A DNA stretch of 29,262 nt, from NCBI GenBank assembly GCA_003599475.1, contig QZKK01000108.1:1-29262 (forward strand). Direction: 5' to 3'. Below are positions 1 through 7,495 of this stretch, piece by piece. Under the pieces are notes generated by a model. The model was given only the letters and a program-made list of their open reading frames with translations, was not told where the DNA came from and did no database searches. Source of the DNA: Desulfobacteraceae bacterium (GTDB lineage: Bacteria; Desulfobacterota; Desulfobacteria; Desulfobacterales; SURF-15). A program made the translations under genes and the position numbers. The stretch's first letter is position 1; each line of letters starts with the position of its first letter.

Positions 1-49
1 AATTCGAAATCCGAATATCGAAATTCGAAAAAAATCCAAAATACAAAAT
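1..49. repeat. Period-7 intergenic repeat array (A-rich family)
   Basis: Seven consecutive 7-bp units lie in uninterrupted phase from base 1: aattcga, aatccga, atatcga, aattcga, aaaaaat, ccaaaat, acaaaat. The units change in sequence but hold the period, so this is a degenerate tandem heptad array and not simple A-richness. The array may continue to the left of the window. It is one of several period-7 arrays here (see 151-178, 1254-1455, 6854-6896, 7406-7489, 8672-8685). Confidence 0.75.
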
Positions 50-150
50 TCGGATGACCCAAACCGTTGGAAGGTTCTTTCTTTGACCAAACTGGCCGCT
101 TCGGCGTCATCGGCAGCTCTGAACGGGGAACGCTTGTGGCCGCCGGCCCG

Positions 151-178
151 GCTGAACACTGAACGCTGAACACTCCAT
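151..178. repeat. Period-7 intergenic repeat array (ctgaac family)
   Basis: Four heptads in phase, gctgaac, actgaac, gctgaac and actccat, end six bases before the start codon at 185. The unit is unrelated to that of the 1-49 array but shares its 7-bp period. The stretch from 50 to 150 between the two arrays shows no gene, promoter or RNA that I can support. Confidence 0.65.
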
Positions 179-184
179 AGGGAA

Positions 185-1312
185 ATGCACCGCTTTTTCC
201 TCAAATTCCTCATCATGGGCGGCATGCTCATCGGGCTGCCGCTATTGGGAATCGTCCTGGCCGGATACCCCGTCGAACGGTATCTGGAGTTTCCGCCCCA
301 AAGCAGGTACGTCGATCATGCGCTGTTTTCCCTGGCTGCATTTTTCGCCTATGCCGCATTCATCGCCTTACTCACCGCCCCCTTGATCATAGCAGCGGTA
401 AAAATCGGGTGCAGCGGGCCTCCTGCCGGCAGTCGCCGAGCCTCCTTTCCCTGGTGGGGGGGAGTGGGAATCGGTTCCGGGATCCTTGCCTGGATTCTGG
501 CGTGGACCCGCTTTCCCTGGTTTGCCGCCTTTCAGCCTCACACATTCACTCCGCTTTGGCTCTCGCTGATTCTTACCGTCAACGCGCTGACCTGTCGACG
601 AAGCGGCCGATGCCTGCTTACCGATCGAACCGCTTTTTTCCTTTCGCTGTTTCCTTTCAGCGCACTCTTCTGGTGGTTTTTCGAATACCTCAACCGCTTT
701 GTCCAGAACTGGTACTATGTGGGCGCCAGCTTCGGCCCCTGGGAATATTTCTGGTATGCCACGCTGCCGTTTTCAACCGTGCTCCCGGCGGTATTGAGCG
801 TTCAGGAGTGGGTGCGCGGGTTCGGCTGGATGTGCCGGTTTCAGGGTCTTTTCCCGATCCGGGTCAGGCATCCGAAAGGGCTTGCAGGGGCTGTCCTTGT
901 CGCTTCCGGGTTGGGACTGGCGGGAATCGGCATCTTTCCGAATGCCCTTTTTTCGCTGCTCTGGATATCGCCGCTTCTGATCATCGTTTCCCTGCAGACA
1001 TGGATGGGAGAACCCAACGTCTTTTCGGATGTTTCGGAAGGCAACTGGGACCTTGTCGTCTCTTCGGCCATTGCCGCCCTGATCTGCGGCCTCTTCTGGG
1101 AGACCTGGAATTTTTACAGCCTCGCCAAGTGGAAATATACGGTTCCACTGGTCCAGCGGTTTCTTGTCTTTGAAATGCCCCTCCTTGGCTACGCCGGATA
1201 CCTGCCGTTCGGATTGGAATGCATGGCGGTGGGAAAACTGGTGAGGGAAATTTCCAATGTCCAATGTGAAATGTCCAATAAACAAGGGAAGAAACGACAG
1301 CGAAAAATATAA
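185..1312 (+). CDS. Unassigned multi-spanning membrane protein
   Basis: I do not recognise a named family. The 375-residue product is very rich in Phe, Trp and Leu, with roughly eight to ten hydrophobic segments, starting near residues 8-27 and 45-72. An internal duplication is visible. One unit starts near residue 162 with Phe-Trp-Trp, FEYLN and NWYY. The second starts near 304 with FWETWN, KWKY and then FEMPLLGYAGYLPFGLE. This recalls small duplicated membrane domains such as lycopene-cyclase-like units, but that is only a resemblance. The last 20 or so residues (SNVQCEMSNKQ and after) are translated period-7 repeat, so the reading frame probably runs through an inserted or expanded array past the ancestral end. 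No good ribosome site precedes the ATG at 185. The gene converges on the helicase gene ending at 1454. Confidence 0.6.
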   Translation: MHRFFLKFLIMGGMLIGLPLLGIVLAGYPVERYLEFPPQSRYVDHALFSLAAFFAYAAFIALLTAPLIIAAVKIGCSGPPAGSRRASFPWWGGVGIGSGILAWILAWTRFPWFAAFQPHTFTPLWLSLILTVNALTCRRSGRCLLTDRTAFFLSLFPFSALFWWFFEYLNRFVQNWYYVGASFGPWEYFWYATLPFSTVLPAVLSVQEWVRGFGWMCRFQGLFPIRVRHPKGLAGAVLVASGLGLAGIGIFPNALFSLLWISPLLIIVSLQTWMGEPNVFSDVSEGNWDLVVSSAIAALICGLFWETWNFYSLAKWKYTVPLVQRFLVFEMPLLGYAGYLPFGLECMAVGKLVREISNVQCEMSNKQGKKRQRKI

Positions 1313-1455
1313 ATTTCCAATGTGAAATGTCCAATAAACAAGGAAGAAGACCAATGTCGAAGGGAACCTATGACTTGGAGGAACGCTTGATCGGAAATTG
1401 GGCATTGATTCCTTTCTTTTGGAAATTGGGCATTCTTCATTGGACATTGGACATT
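1254..1455. repeat. Composite period-7 repeats with direct and inverted copies
   Basis: A 27-bp segment built of ccaatgt-like heptads occurs identically at 1261-1287 and 1317-1343, a spacing of 56 bp or exactly eight heptads. A further unit precedes it at 1254. At 1393-1455 nine in-phase heptads (ggaaatt, gggcatt, gattcct, ttctttt, ggaaatt, gggcatt, cttcatt, ggacatt, ggacatt) carry the complementary motif. Thirteen bases at 1438-1450 are the reverse complement of the 1254-1267 copy. The region lies between convergent genes, and both stop codons (1310-1312 and 1454-1456) fall inside the repeats. Folded RNA across it could act as a bidirectional terminator, but no T-tract is present. Confidence 0.75.
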
Positions 1456-3829
1456 ATCCCGGGCCCCAGAACCGTCCGAGGGTTTTTTCGAATTCGATAC
1501 CCTCATCGACTCGGATCGGCCGCCAGTTTTCGGGAAGAAGCCTCCGATATTGCAGGGTGGCGAAACGCTGCTCGATCAAGAGGATGACCCCCCGGTCGTT
1601 TTCCGTGCGGATGACTCTCCCGGCCGCCTGAAGCACCCGAATCATCCCCGGAAACAGGTATGCGAATTCAAATCCGGCTTGAAGATGCCGGTCGAAATAA
1701 TCGCGAATCAGATCTCTTTCCAGCGAGATCCCCGGAAGGCCGACACCGACGATGGCAGCCCCCGACAGGCGTTCCCCCACAAGGTCGATCCCTTCTCCGA
1801 AAATCCCTCCCATGACCACGAACCCCGCACGCGATTTCATTCTATCCGCTGAAAACCATGAAAGAAAACGGTCTCTTTCATCTTCGGTCATTTCCGTTGC
1901 CTGGAGCAGGGTGTCGACCTCCGGGTACCGTTCCGAAAATCCGGCATGGATTCGGTTCATGTATTCGTAAGAGGGGAAAAAGAGCAGGTAGTTGCCGGCT
2001 TTGCCGCTGACGAAGCGGAAAAGGAAACGGGTGACCGCACCGGCTGTTTCCGTCCGGTGCCGGTAGCGGGTGGAAATCCGATCGGATAACAGCACGAAGA
2101 GGTTTTCCGGCGGAAAAGGGGAAGGATATATCCGCTCGCGGGCGGCCGGATCGCATCCGAAAACTTTTTTGAAATACGCCATCGGCGTCAGGGTCGCCGA
2201 GAAAAATACGGCGGCTCGGCATCGGGCGAGTGCATTTCCCAGAGGAGCGGCCGGATCCGTGCAAAAGAGCCTGATCTTGAGATCTTCTCCGGTTTTTTCC
2301 ATACAGGTGGTGTAGTTTTCGCCGTACTGTTCGGAGATTTTGATGAAGCCGCCGGCGGCGAAAAAAAGGGCAAGAAGATCTTCCCGAAAGGAAGACTTGA
2401 TATTTTTCGTGAGCCAGCGTTCGGCGCTGATCAGAAACCGCCGCAACATCGGCAGCAGATCTTCCGGAGGATCCTTTTCCGCCATCCTGTTCCCTGCCGC
2501 CTCGCAGGCCTTCCGGCGTTTGACGAAAACCGCATTGATTCGGCCCATCTGCCGGTGCAAATCAGGAAGCTCCTTTTTCAAAGCGCGACGGAGGTCAAGA
2601 AACGGCTGCTTCCATACTTCCGCAGAAAACATCTCTCGCGCCCGATCCACCAGATTATGCGCCTCATCGATTAAAAAAAGATATCCGTTGTTTTCTTCCA
2701 TGAAAAACCGGCGCAGGAAAACCCGAGGATCGAATGCGTAGTTGTAGTCGCAAACGATGCAATCCGCCCAGAGCGCCAGCTCAAGGGAAAATTCAAACGG
2801 GCAGACCCGATGCTTCCGGGCGGCCTGAACGATCGCTTCCCGGGTAAAGGCATCGAGGAGAAAGATCTCCTGCAGAGCCCCGTTGAGCCGGTCGAAGTGT
2901 CCCCTGGCGTATTCGCACTCCTCGGGCGTACAGGCGCTTTCGGAATCGAAGCAGATCTTATCCCTGGCGGTGAGGGTAAGCGATTTCAATCTTGCGCCCT
3001 TTCCCCTGAGCTCGTCCAACGCCTTTTCCGCCACCGCCCTTCCGGTCGTCCTTGCGGTCAGGTAGAAAACCTTTGAGATCGAGCCTTCCGGCAGCGCTTT
3101 GAGGGCGGGATAGAGGGCGGCCATGGTTTTCCCGATCCCGGTTGCAGCCTGAATGAGAAGCTGATTCCCCTGCTTTACGGCGCGGTAGACCTCGACTGCC
3201 ATCTCCCGCTGGCCCGTTCGGTAGCCGGCATACGGAAATGCGAGGCGTTTGAGCGAATCATCGCGGAGAGCGTACCAGTCGATCATCGCCTCGGCCCAGG
3301 AAAGATACGGCTCGACCAGGCTCGTAAAGAAGGCCTTGAGCTCCTCTATCGAAAAATGCTTCCGAACCTCGCGAATCTCGCCGGTATCGAACCGGTAGTA
3401 GGTAAGCTGGACAGCGGCACTTTCCAATCCATGGGTGTACCCGTACATGTAGGCGTAGCATTTTGCCTGCGCCCAGTGGATCGGGTGGATCGGATCGTCT
3501 TGTTCTGCAATTTCTCGGAAGGTGGTTTTGATTTCATCGATGACGACCCGATCCGAGATCCGGTCAAAGCTCCGGTCAAAGCTCCGGTCATCCTCGCGGT
3601 AGATGCCGTCGATTCGGCCTTCTACCGCGAGGATGAAACGATCGGTCTCGATCTGGTGGGAGACCCGGACCTCGGGGGTGTAGGTATCCGGCCGCGATCT
3701 CTGGACGGCCTGATGAGCCCGGATTCCTTCCACGGCCCGGCTGCCGCCGAAAAATCCGCACTCGAGATCTCCGGATCGGCAGACGTGTTCGACCAGCGTC
3801 CGGACCGCTACCTGAAGTTTCTGCTTCAA
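1454..3829 (-). CDS. PD-(D/E)XK nuclease fused to XPD/DinG-like Fe-S DNA helicase
   Basis: This is a 791-residue superfamily 2 DNA helicase with an N-terminal nuclease-like domain, presumably acting on DNA ends or branched intermediates in repair. Residues 65-130 carry a PD-(D/E)XK core: GRIDGI with Asp74, IDEIK with Glu99 and Lys101, then QAKCYAY. The helicase follows with Walker A ATGIGKT (229-235), four cysteines spaced as in XPD iron-sulfur domains (293, 300, 305, 343), the DEAH box (388-391) and a C-terminal QAAGRVIR motif VI. All key residues look intact. The start is a TTG at 3829, nine bases past the trxB stop, with only a weak ribosome site, so it probably relies on coupling. It is the last gene of the right-to-left operon. 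Residues 82-94 (DRSFDRSFDRISD) come from a short 12-bp duplication in the nuclease domain. The class is secure; the substrate is unknown. Confidence 0.88.
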   Translation of the reverse strand: MKQKLQVAVRTLVEHVCRSGDLECGFFGGSRAVEGIRAHQAVQRSRPDTYTPEVRVSHQIETDRFILAVEGRIDGIYREDDRSFDRSFDRISDRVVIDEIKTTFREIAEQDDPIHPIHWAQAKCYAYMYGYTHGLESAAVQLTYYRFDTGEIREVRKHFSIEELKAFFTSLVEPYLSWAEAMIDWYALRDDSLKRLAFPYAGYRTGQREMAVEVYRAVKQGNQLLIQAATGIGKTMAALYPALKALPEGSISKVFYLTARTTGRAVAEKALDELRGKGARLKSLTLTARDKICFDSESACTPEECEYARGHFDRLNGALQEIFLLDAFTREAIVQAARKHRVCPFEFSLELALWADCIVCDYNYAFDPRVFLRRFFMEENNGYLFLIDEAHNLVDRAREMFSAEVWKQPFLDLRRALKKELPDLHRQMGRINAVFVKRRKACEAAGNRMAEKDPPEDLLPMLRRFLISAERWLTKNIKSSFREDLLALFFAAGGFIKISEQYGENYTTCMEKTGEDLKIRLFCTDPAAPLGNALARCRAAVFFSATLTPMAYFKKVFGCDPAARERIYPSPFPPENLFVLLSDRISTRYRHRTETAGAVTRFLFRFVSGKAGNYLLFFPSYEYMNRIHAGFSERYPEVDTLLQATEMTEDERDRFLSWFSADRMKSRAGFVVMGGIFGEGIDLVGERLSGAAIVGVGLPGISLERDLIRDYFDRHLQAGFEFAYLFPGMIRVLQAAGRVIRTENDRGVILLIEQRFATLQYRRLLPENWRPIRVDEGIEFEKTLGRFWGPG

Positions 3830-3838
3830 CGATGTCCG

Positions 3839-4822
3839 CTATCGCGGTTCACCCGGCAGCTCACAGACGTCCTCTCCGGTTTTTTTCGTCTCGACGTACC
3901 GCGCCGCAGCCAGCGCGGCGGTACAGCCGTCGGAGGCTGCGATCACGATCTGCCGGGCATATTTTTCCCTGAGGTCGCCGATGGCATAAATTCCGGGGAT
4001 GTTGGTTTCGCACTTATCGTCCGTCATCACGTATCCGTCGGCGTTCATTTTCGTTCCGGCCGGAACCAGCTTGTTGTTCGGGTTAAAGCCGATAAAGATG
4101 AATACCCCGTCGATTGCAAGCTCCCGCTTGCTGCCGGTGCGGGTGTCCTTCAGATTGACGGCATTGACCCCCTGCTCATCCGCCTTGATTTCGGTAACGA
4201 CCGTATTCCAGAGAATTTCGATCTTGCATTCCGCCTTTACCCGCTCCTGTAGAATCATCCCCGCCCGGAGCGTGTCCCTTCGGTGAACGAGATAGACCTT
4301 GCAGGCGAGCTTTGAAAGATAGAGCGCCTCTTCGACGGCGGAATCCCCGCCTCCGATCACCACAACGGTCTTGTTCCGGAAAAAAAAACCGTCGCAGACC
4401 GCACAGTAGGATACCCCCCTCCCGTAGAATTCATCTTCGCCCGGAATGAACATCTTCCGGGGGTGGCCCCCGGTTCCAAGGATCACGGTATGGGTCCGGT
4501 AGCTGTCTCCGTTTTCGAGTCGAACCCGGTGGTATTCGAGCCCGGGTTCGACGGCGGTCACCTGGCGTGAGATCATCGGCAGGCTGTAATGCCGGGCATG
4601 CTCGGCGAATTTCTCTCCGAGCTCGGCGCCGGTCAGATGGATGAACCCGGGGTAGTTTTCCACCTCATCCGAATTGACGATCTGCCCCCCGGGTACGGCC
4701 GCTTCCACCAGAAGTGTTCTGAGCGCCGCCCGCATGGCGTAGATCCCGGCGGAAAGCCCGCCCGGACCTCCGCCGACGATGATGAGATCATAGAGCTCTT
4801 CCTGATGGGGTTCTTCGGGCAT
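3839..4822 (-). CDS. trxB: Thioredoxin-disulfide reductase (TrxB)
   Basis: This flavoenzyme transfers electrons from NADPH through FAD to thioredoxin in the cytoplasm. The 327-residue product has the full low-molecular-weight TrxB layout: FAD-binding GGGPGG (17-22), the redox pair CAVC (140-143), the NADPH-binding GGGDSA (157-162), a HRRDTLRA motif typical of NADPH 2'-phosphate recognition, and a C-terminal GIYAIGD FAD motif. I chose the ATG at 4822 because AAGGAGAGATAC sits directly before it. The longer frame to 4951 adds 43 residues that merely overlap the end of gcdA. The gene starts 22 bp after the gcdA stop and is probably co-transcribed with it. Catabolic clusters do not need a reductase, so its place here may reflect redox support for the operon or simple neighbourhood. 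No thioredoxin gene lies beside it. Confidence 0.95.
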   Translation of the reverse strand: MPEEPHQEELYDLIIVGGGPGGLSAGIYAMRAALRTLLVEAAVPGGQIVNSDEVENYPGFIHLTGAELGEKFAEHARHYSLPMISRQVTAVEPGLEYHRVRLENGDSYRTHTVILGTGGHPRKMFIPGEDEFYGRGVSYCAVCDGFFFRNKTVVVIGGGDSAVEEALYLSKLACKVYLVHRRDTLRAGMILQERVKAECKIEILWNTVVTEIKADEQGVNAVNLKDTRTGSKRELAIDGVFIFIGFNPNNKLVPAGTKMNADGYVMTDDKCETNIPGIYAIGDLREKYARQIVIAASDGCTAALAAARYVETKKTGEDVCELPGEPR

Positions 4823-4844
4823 GTATCTCTCCTTAAAGTCCCCG

Positions 4845-6578
4845 CTATCCCCGGATGCTGCGGGGCAGCAGCATCTGGTGCGGCGGGCAGATCGATCTCG
4901 GATTCTGATAGGCCGCACCCGCAAACGCCGCAAGGTACTTACGGATGGCATTCATCTGAACCACCTCATCCACGAGCCCGTGTTTTGCACAGTAGATGGG
5001 CCGGGAATTCTCGTGATACTCTCTGGCCAGTTTGTTCATGGCATCGATGACCGGCTCAAGCGGTTTCCCCGAGTCTTTCTCTTTTACCAATCGCCTGGAA
5101 TAGGAGGCCACCGCCGCCGTTTCGCCGTGCATGACATAGATTTCCGTCGTGGGCGTTCCCAGGGTAAAGGCGTTGTGGCGATTGGCGGTCGGCCCGCCCA
5201 TGATGTAGTGCGCGGCCGCAGTCCCCTTTCTCAACACCACCAGCATCATCGGAACCGCGGTCTGCTGGATGGAGTAGATCAGGGATTGCCCGAGGCCCAG
5301 CAGTTCCGCTTTTTCGGCAATATCCCCCACGTCGATGCCCGATGTGTCCTGAAACCAGATGATCGGCACCCGGTCCCGGCCGCAGAGGGTGACGAATTCG
5401 TTCATTTTGATCAGCCCCTGCCGGTAGAGCTTGCCCCCGATTCCCGGATAATCGGCATACTCAGGGTAATTTTTCCCCAGATACCCCTGGCGGTTTCCGA
5501 TGCAGCCCACCAGGAAGCCGTCCACCTTGCACAACCCCGTATAGACTTCGGGGCCGTAGCCGGGACGGTACTCCATGTGTTCGCTTCCGTCCACCAGCCT
5601 CGAGAGCACCTCGTCGAAACTGTACACCTGTTTCTGATTGAAAGGAACCAGGCTGTATAGATCATCGGCCGGAAAATTCGGCGCCTTCGGCTGGGCAATC
5701 CGGAAGAATTTGGGATGGTATGCCGGAATGTCCTTCATGTAGTCCTTCAATCCGTCCAGCACGCCCTGTTCATCCTCGTAAACATACCGGAAAAAGCCGG
5801 TTTCGTCGTAATGAATCTTGACGCTCCCCGGCGGTTCGGCTTTGTACTTGCGGGCCGCCTCGATCAGCATCTCGGCCCCTTCCGAATCGAAGTACCCTTT
5901 CGGAGACATCCCGCTTAAAATCCCGCCCCCGCCCACGGCAATGTTGCAGTCCTTGTGCGCAAAGAGAACCGTCGGGCTGATCCCCTGGTATCCGCCGCCT
6001 GCAGGATTGGTTCCGTAAATTCCGGCCAGAATCGGAATTCCCATCTGCTCCAGCTCCGCATGCCGGAAAAAGGTTGTTCCCGACCCGCGGCGGCCTGCAT
6101 AGAATTTTTCCTGTTCCGGCAGTTTTACCCCGCTGCAGTTGACCAGCCATACCAGCGGAAGGTTCAGCAGCTTGGCAAGGTTGGTCACCTGAAAGACGTT
6201 TTCGGCCTGGCCCGGCAGCCAGGCGCCGGCAAGGACTTTGTTGTCGAATCCGATGATTACAGCCCATTTCCCGGAAATCTTCCCCAGGCCGTCGAATACG
6301 TTGGTGGTCCCCTCCTCGTTATCCATCGGGTTGTACAGGGTGTGAAGCGGGCACCAGGTTCCGGGATCCAGAAGGTATTCGAGCCGCTGCCAGATCGTCC
6401 ACTGCCCTCTGGCATTGATTTTTTCCTGGGGCAGGCCGGCCGACTTGACCCTCTCCACTTCCCGGGCCACTTTTCCCTCTTCTTCTTTGATCTTCTTGAC
6501 GTTCTCCTCCGAACGCTTGATCTGGCCGGGCTTGAGCGGCTGTCCGATTTCCGCCATTTTTTCGAAATAAGGTCTCAT
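4845..6578 (-). CDS. gcdA: Glutaconyl-CoA decarboxylase carboxyltransferase subunit (GcdA)
   Basis: This is a biotin-dependent carboxyltransferase of the acyl-CoA carboxylase beta/alpha fold. In glutaconyl-CoA decarboxylase it moves the terminal carboxyl of glutaconyl-CoA to protein-bound biotin, giving crotonyl-CoA. The 577-residue length matches GcdA (a little under 600 residues) and exceeds typical propionyl-CoA carboxylase subunits (about 510). Two crotonase-fold halves are visible: the first has WLVNCSGVKLPEQEKFY and the GTNPAGGGYQGISP loop, the second has WFQDTSGIDVGD and MGGPTANRHNAFTLGTPTTE. The start ATG at 6578 follows a GGGAGGCGACCC site. It lies 12 bp after the biotin carrier gene and downstream of glutaryl-CoA dehydrogenase, which supports the glutaconyl-CoA assignment over methylmalonyl-CoA or glutaryl-CoA carboxylation. 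The membrane subunit GcdB is not encoded in this window. Confidence 0.88.
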   Translation of the reverse strand: MRPYFEKMAEIGQPLKPGQIKRSEENVKKIKEEEGKVAREVERVKSAGLPQEKINARGQWTIWQRLEYLLDPGTWCPLHTLYNPMDNEEGTTNVFDGLGKISGKWAVIIGFDNKVLAGAWLPGQAENVFQVTNLAKLLNLPLVWLVNCSGVKLPEQEKFYAGRRGSGTTFFRHAELEQMGIPILAGIYGTNPAGGGYQGISPTVLFAHKDCNIAVGGGGILSGMSPKGYFDSEGAEMLIEAARKYKAEPPGSVKIHYDETGFFRYVYEDEQGVLDGLKDYMKDIPAYHPKFFRIAQPKAPNFPADDLYSLVPFNQKQVYSFDEVLSRLVDGSEHMEYRPGYGPEVYTGLCKVDGFLVGCIGNRQGYLGKNYPEYADYPGIGGKLYRQGLIKMNEFVTLCGRDRVPIIWFQDTSGIDVGDIAEKAELLGLGQSLIYSIQQTAVPMMLVVLRKGTAAAHYIMGGPTANRHNAFTLGTPTTEIYVMHGETAAVASYSRRLVKEKDSGKPLEPVIDAMNKLAREYHENSRPIYCAKHGLVDEVVQMNAIRKYLAAFAGAAYQNPRSICPPHQMLLPRSIRG

Positions 6579-6590
6579 GGGTCGCCTCCC

Positions 6591-6815
6591 TTATTTTCCC
6601 TCTTCAATAACGATCAATACCTGATCCTCTTCGACAATATCTCCCTCTTTTACCCTGACTTCCTTGATCGTACCGTCGCACGGGGCATAGATGGGAGTTT
6701 CCATTTTCATCGCCTCGATGATCAACGCCTCTTCGTCCTCTTCGATCTTAGCGCCGGCTTTGACATTCAACTGAAGAATTTTCCCTGCAAGCGGTGCGGT
6801 GATTTCCTGTGCCAT
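6591..6815 (-). CDS. Biotin carboxyl carrier protein of the decarboxylase
   Basis: This 74-residue biotinyl domain carries the carboxyl group from the GcdA active site to its partner subunit. The biotin acceptor is Lys37 in the canonical EAMKMET loop, and the TAPLAG start and the APCDGTIKEVRVKEGD half complete the two-fold lipoyl/biotinyl hammerhead. It is a bare domain: the Ala/Pro-rich linker and N-terminal segment of many GcdC/OadA-type carriers are absent. The start ATG at 6815 follows AGGAGGTCAGAATT, a strong ribosome site. The 12-bp gap to gcdA indicates a co-translated pair. It corresponds functionally to GcdC, but I leave the symbol empty because the linker differs. Confidence 0.93.
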   Translation of the reverse strand: MAQEITAPLAGKILQLNVKAGAKIEEDEEALIIEAMKMETPIYAPCDGTIKEVRVKEGDIVEEDQVLIVIEEGK

Positions 6816-6853
6816 AATTCTGACCTCCTAGGATTCGATGGTTAAGAGTAAAA

Positions 6854-6896
6854 GCATAGGGCATAGGGCATAGGGCATTGGAGCATAGGGCAAAAC
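6854..6896. repeat. Period-7 intergenic repeat array (gcatagg family)
   Basis: Three perfect gcatagg units (6854-6874) are followed by gcattgg, a one-base slip, another gcatagg and gcaaaac. The array lies in the 188-bp gap between the carboxymuconolactone-decarboxylase-like gene and the biotin carrier gene, within the presumed operon, so it should be transcribed. The rest of the gap (6897-7003) shows no gene. Confidence 0.75.
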
Positions 6897-7003
6897 TCAA
6901 AAGCGGTTGTGCCGCAGTTCTTCCCTTCGGGGGCTTCCGTTTCGGCAAAAAATAATTGTTATTTCATCCCGGATTCCAAGTCAAGCCGGAAGTTCGGGAG
7001 ACT

Positions 7004-7396
7004 TCAGGGGACGAGCGGCCACAACCCCTTTTCTTCCAACACCGATTTCAGTATGGCAAGAGCGGAGTTGGTGGCCGGAACGCCACCGTAAAGCGAAGTC
7101 TGAAAGATCACTTCGGCGATCTCTTCCGGCTTGCACCCCACATTCAATGCGGCGTGGATATGAAGCTTCAGCTCGTCCGCGCGGGCCAAAACCGTCAGTG
7201 CCGCGACCGTGATCAGTTGCCGGGTGGTGTGGGGGATCTTCTCCCTTGCATACATCCGGCCTGTGATAAAAAGGGAAAGATCTTTTGCCAGATCCTTATC
7301 GAAGGCCCGCCAGAGGTCGAAAGGCCGCTCCCCCTTGTATCCTTCGAAGTAAAGCGCCGCCGTCTTCCTGGTTTTCTCGACGATATCATCTCCCAT
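7004..7396 (-). CDS. Carboxymuconolactone decarboxylase (CMD/AhpD-like) family protein
   Basis: This 130-residue all-helical protein belongs to the CMD family, which includes gamma-carboxymuconolactone decarboxylase and AhpD-like peroxidase partners. The family pattern is clear in the second half: LITVAALTVLARADELKLHIHAALNVG, then KPEEIAEVIFQTSLYGGVPATNSAL. The AhpD CxxC pair is absent, with a single Cys in NVGCKPEE, so a disulfide reductase role is unlikely and the PcaC-like fold is the better comparison. The ATG at 7396 follows GGAGGCTTC. The longer frame to 7462 is translated repeat. It sits between glutaryl-CoA dehydrogenase and the biotin carrier, suggesting a part in acyl-CoA or dicarboxylate metabolism, but the reaction cannot be read from sequence. 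Confidence 0.85.
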   Translation of the reverse strand: MGDDIVEKTRKTAALYFEGYKGERPFDLWRAFDKDLAKDLSLFITGRMYAREKIPHTTRQLITVAALTVLARADELKLHIHAALNVGCKPEEIAEVIFQTSLYGGVPATNSALAILKSVLEEKGLWPLVP

Positions 7397-7405
7397 GAAG
7401 CCTCC

Positions 7406-7489
7406 GAGTTGCGGGTTACGAGTTACGGGTTGCGGGCTAAATCCAAAATCTGCAATCCGCAATCTAAAATCTTCAATCTAAAATCCAAA
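7406..7489. repeat. Period-7 array of twelve in-phase heptads
   Basis: Twelve heptads run without a phase break: gagttgc, gggttac, gagttac, gggttgc, gggctaa, atccaaa, atctgca, atccgca, atctaaa, atcttca, atctaaa, atccaaa. The motif switches from a G/T-rich unit to an A/C-rich unit halfway while the 7-bp register holds. The array fills almost the whole gap between the stop of the glutaryl-CoA dehydrogenase gene (7496-7498) and the ribosome site of the next gene. Confidence 0.85.
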
Positions 7490-7495
7490 ATGGGT

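Noticed and set aside
3356..4252. 298-codon plus-strand ORF opposite the helicase and trxB genes
   Set aside because: It is antisense to two well-supported genes with intact motifs and has no recognisable domain.
4823..4951. N-terminal extension of thioredoxin reductase (43 residues)
   Set aside because: It overlaps the end of gcdA, is Arg/Cys-rich and unlike the family, and a strong ribosome site marks the ATG at 4822.
7406..7489. CRISPR-like array
   Set aside because: The units are 7 bp, degenerate and have no spacers; no cas genes are nearby.
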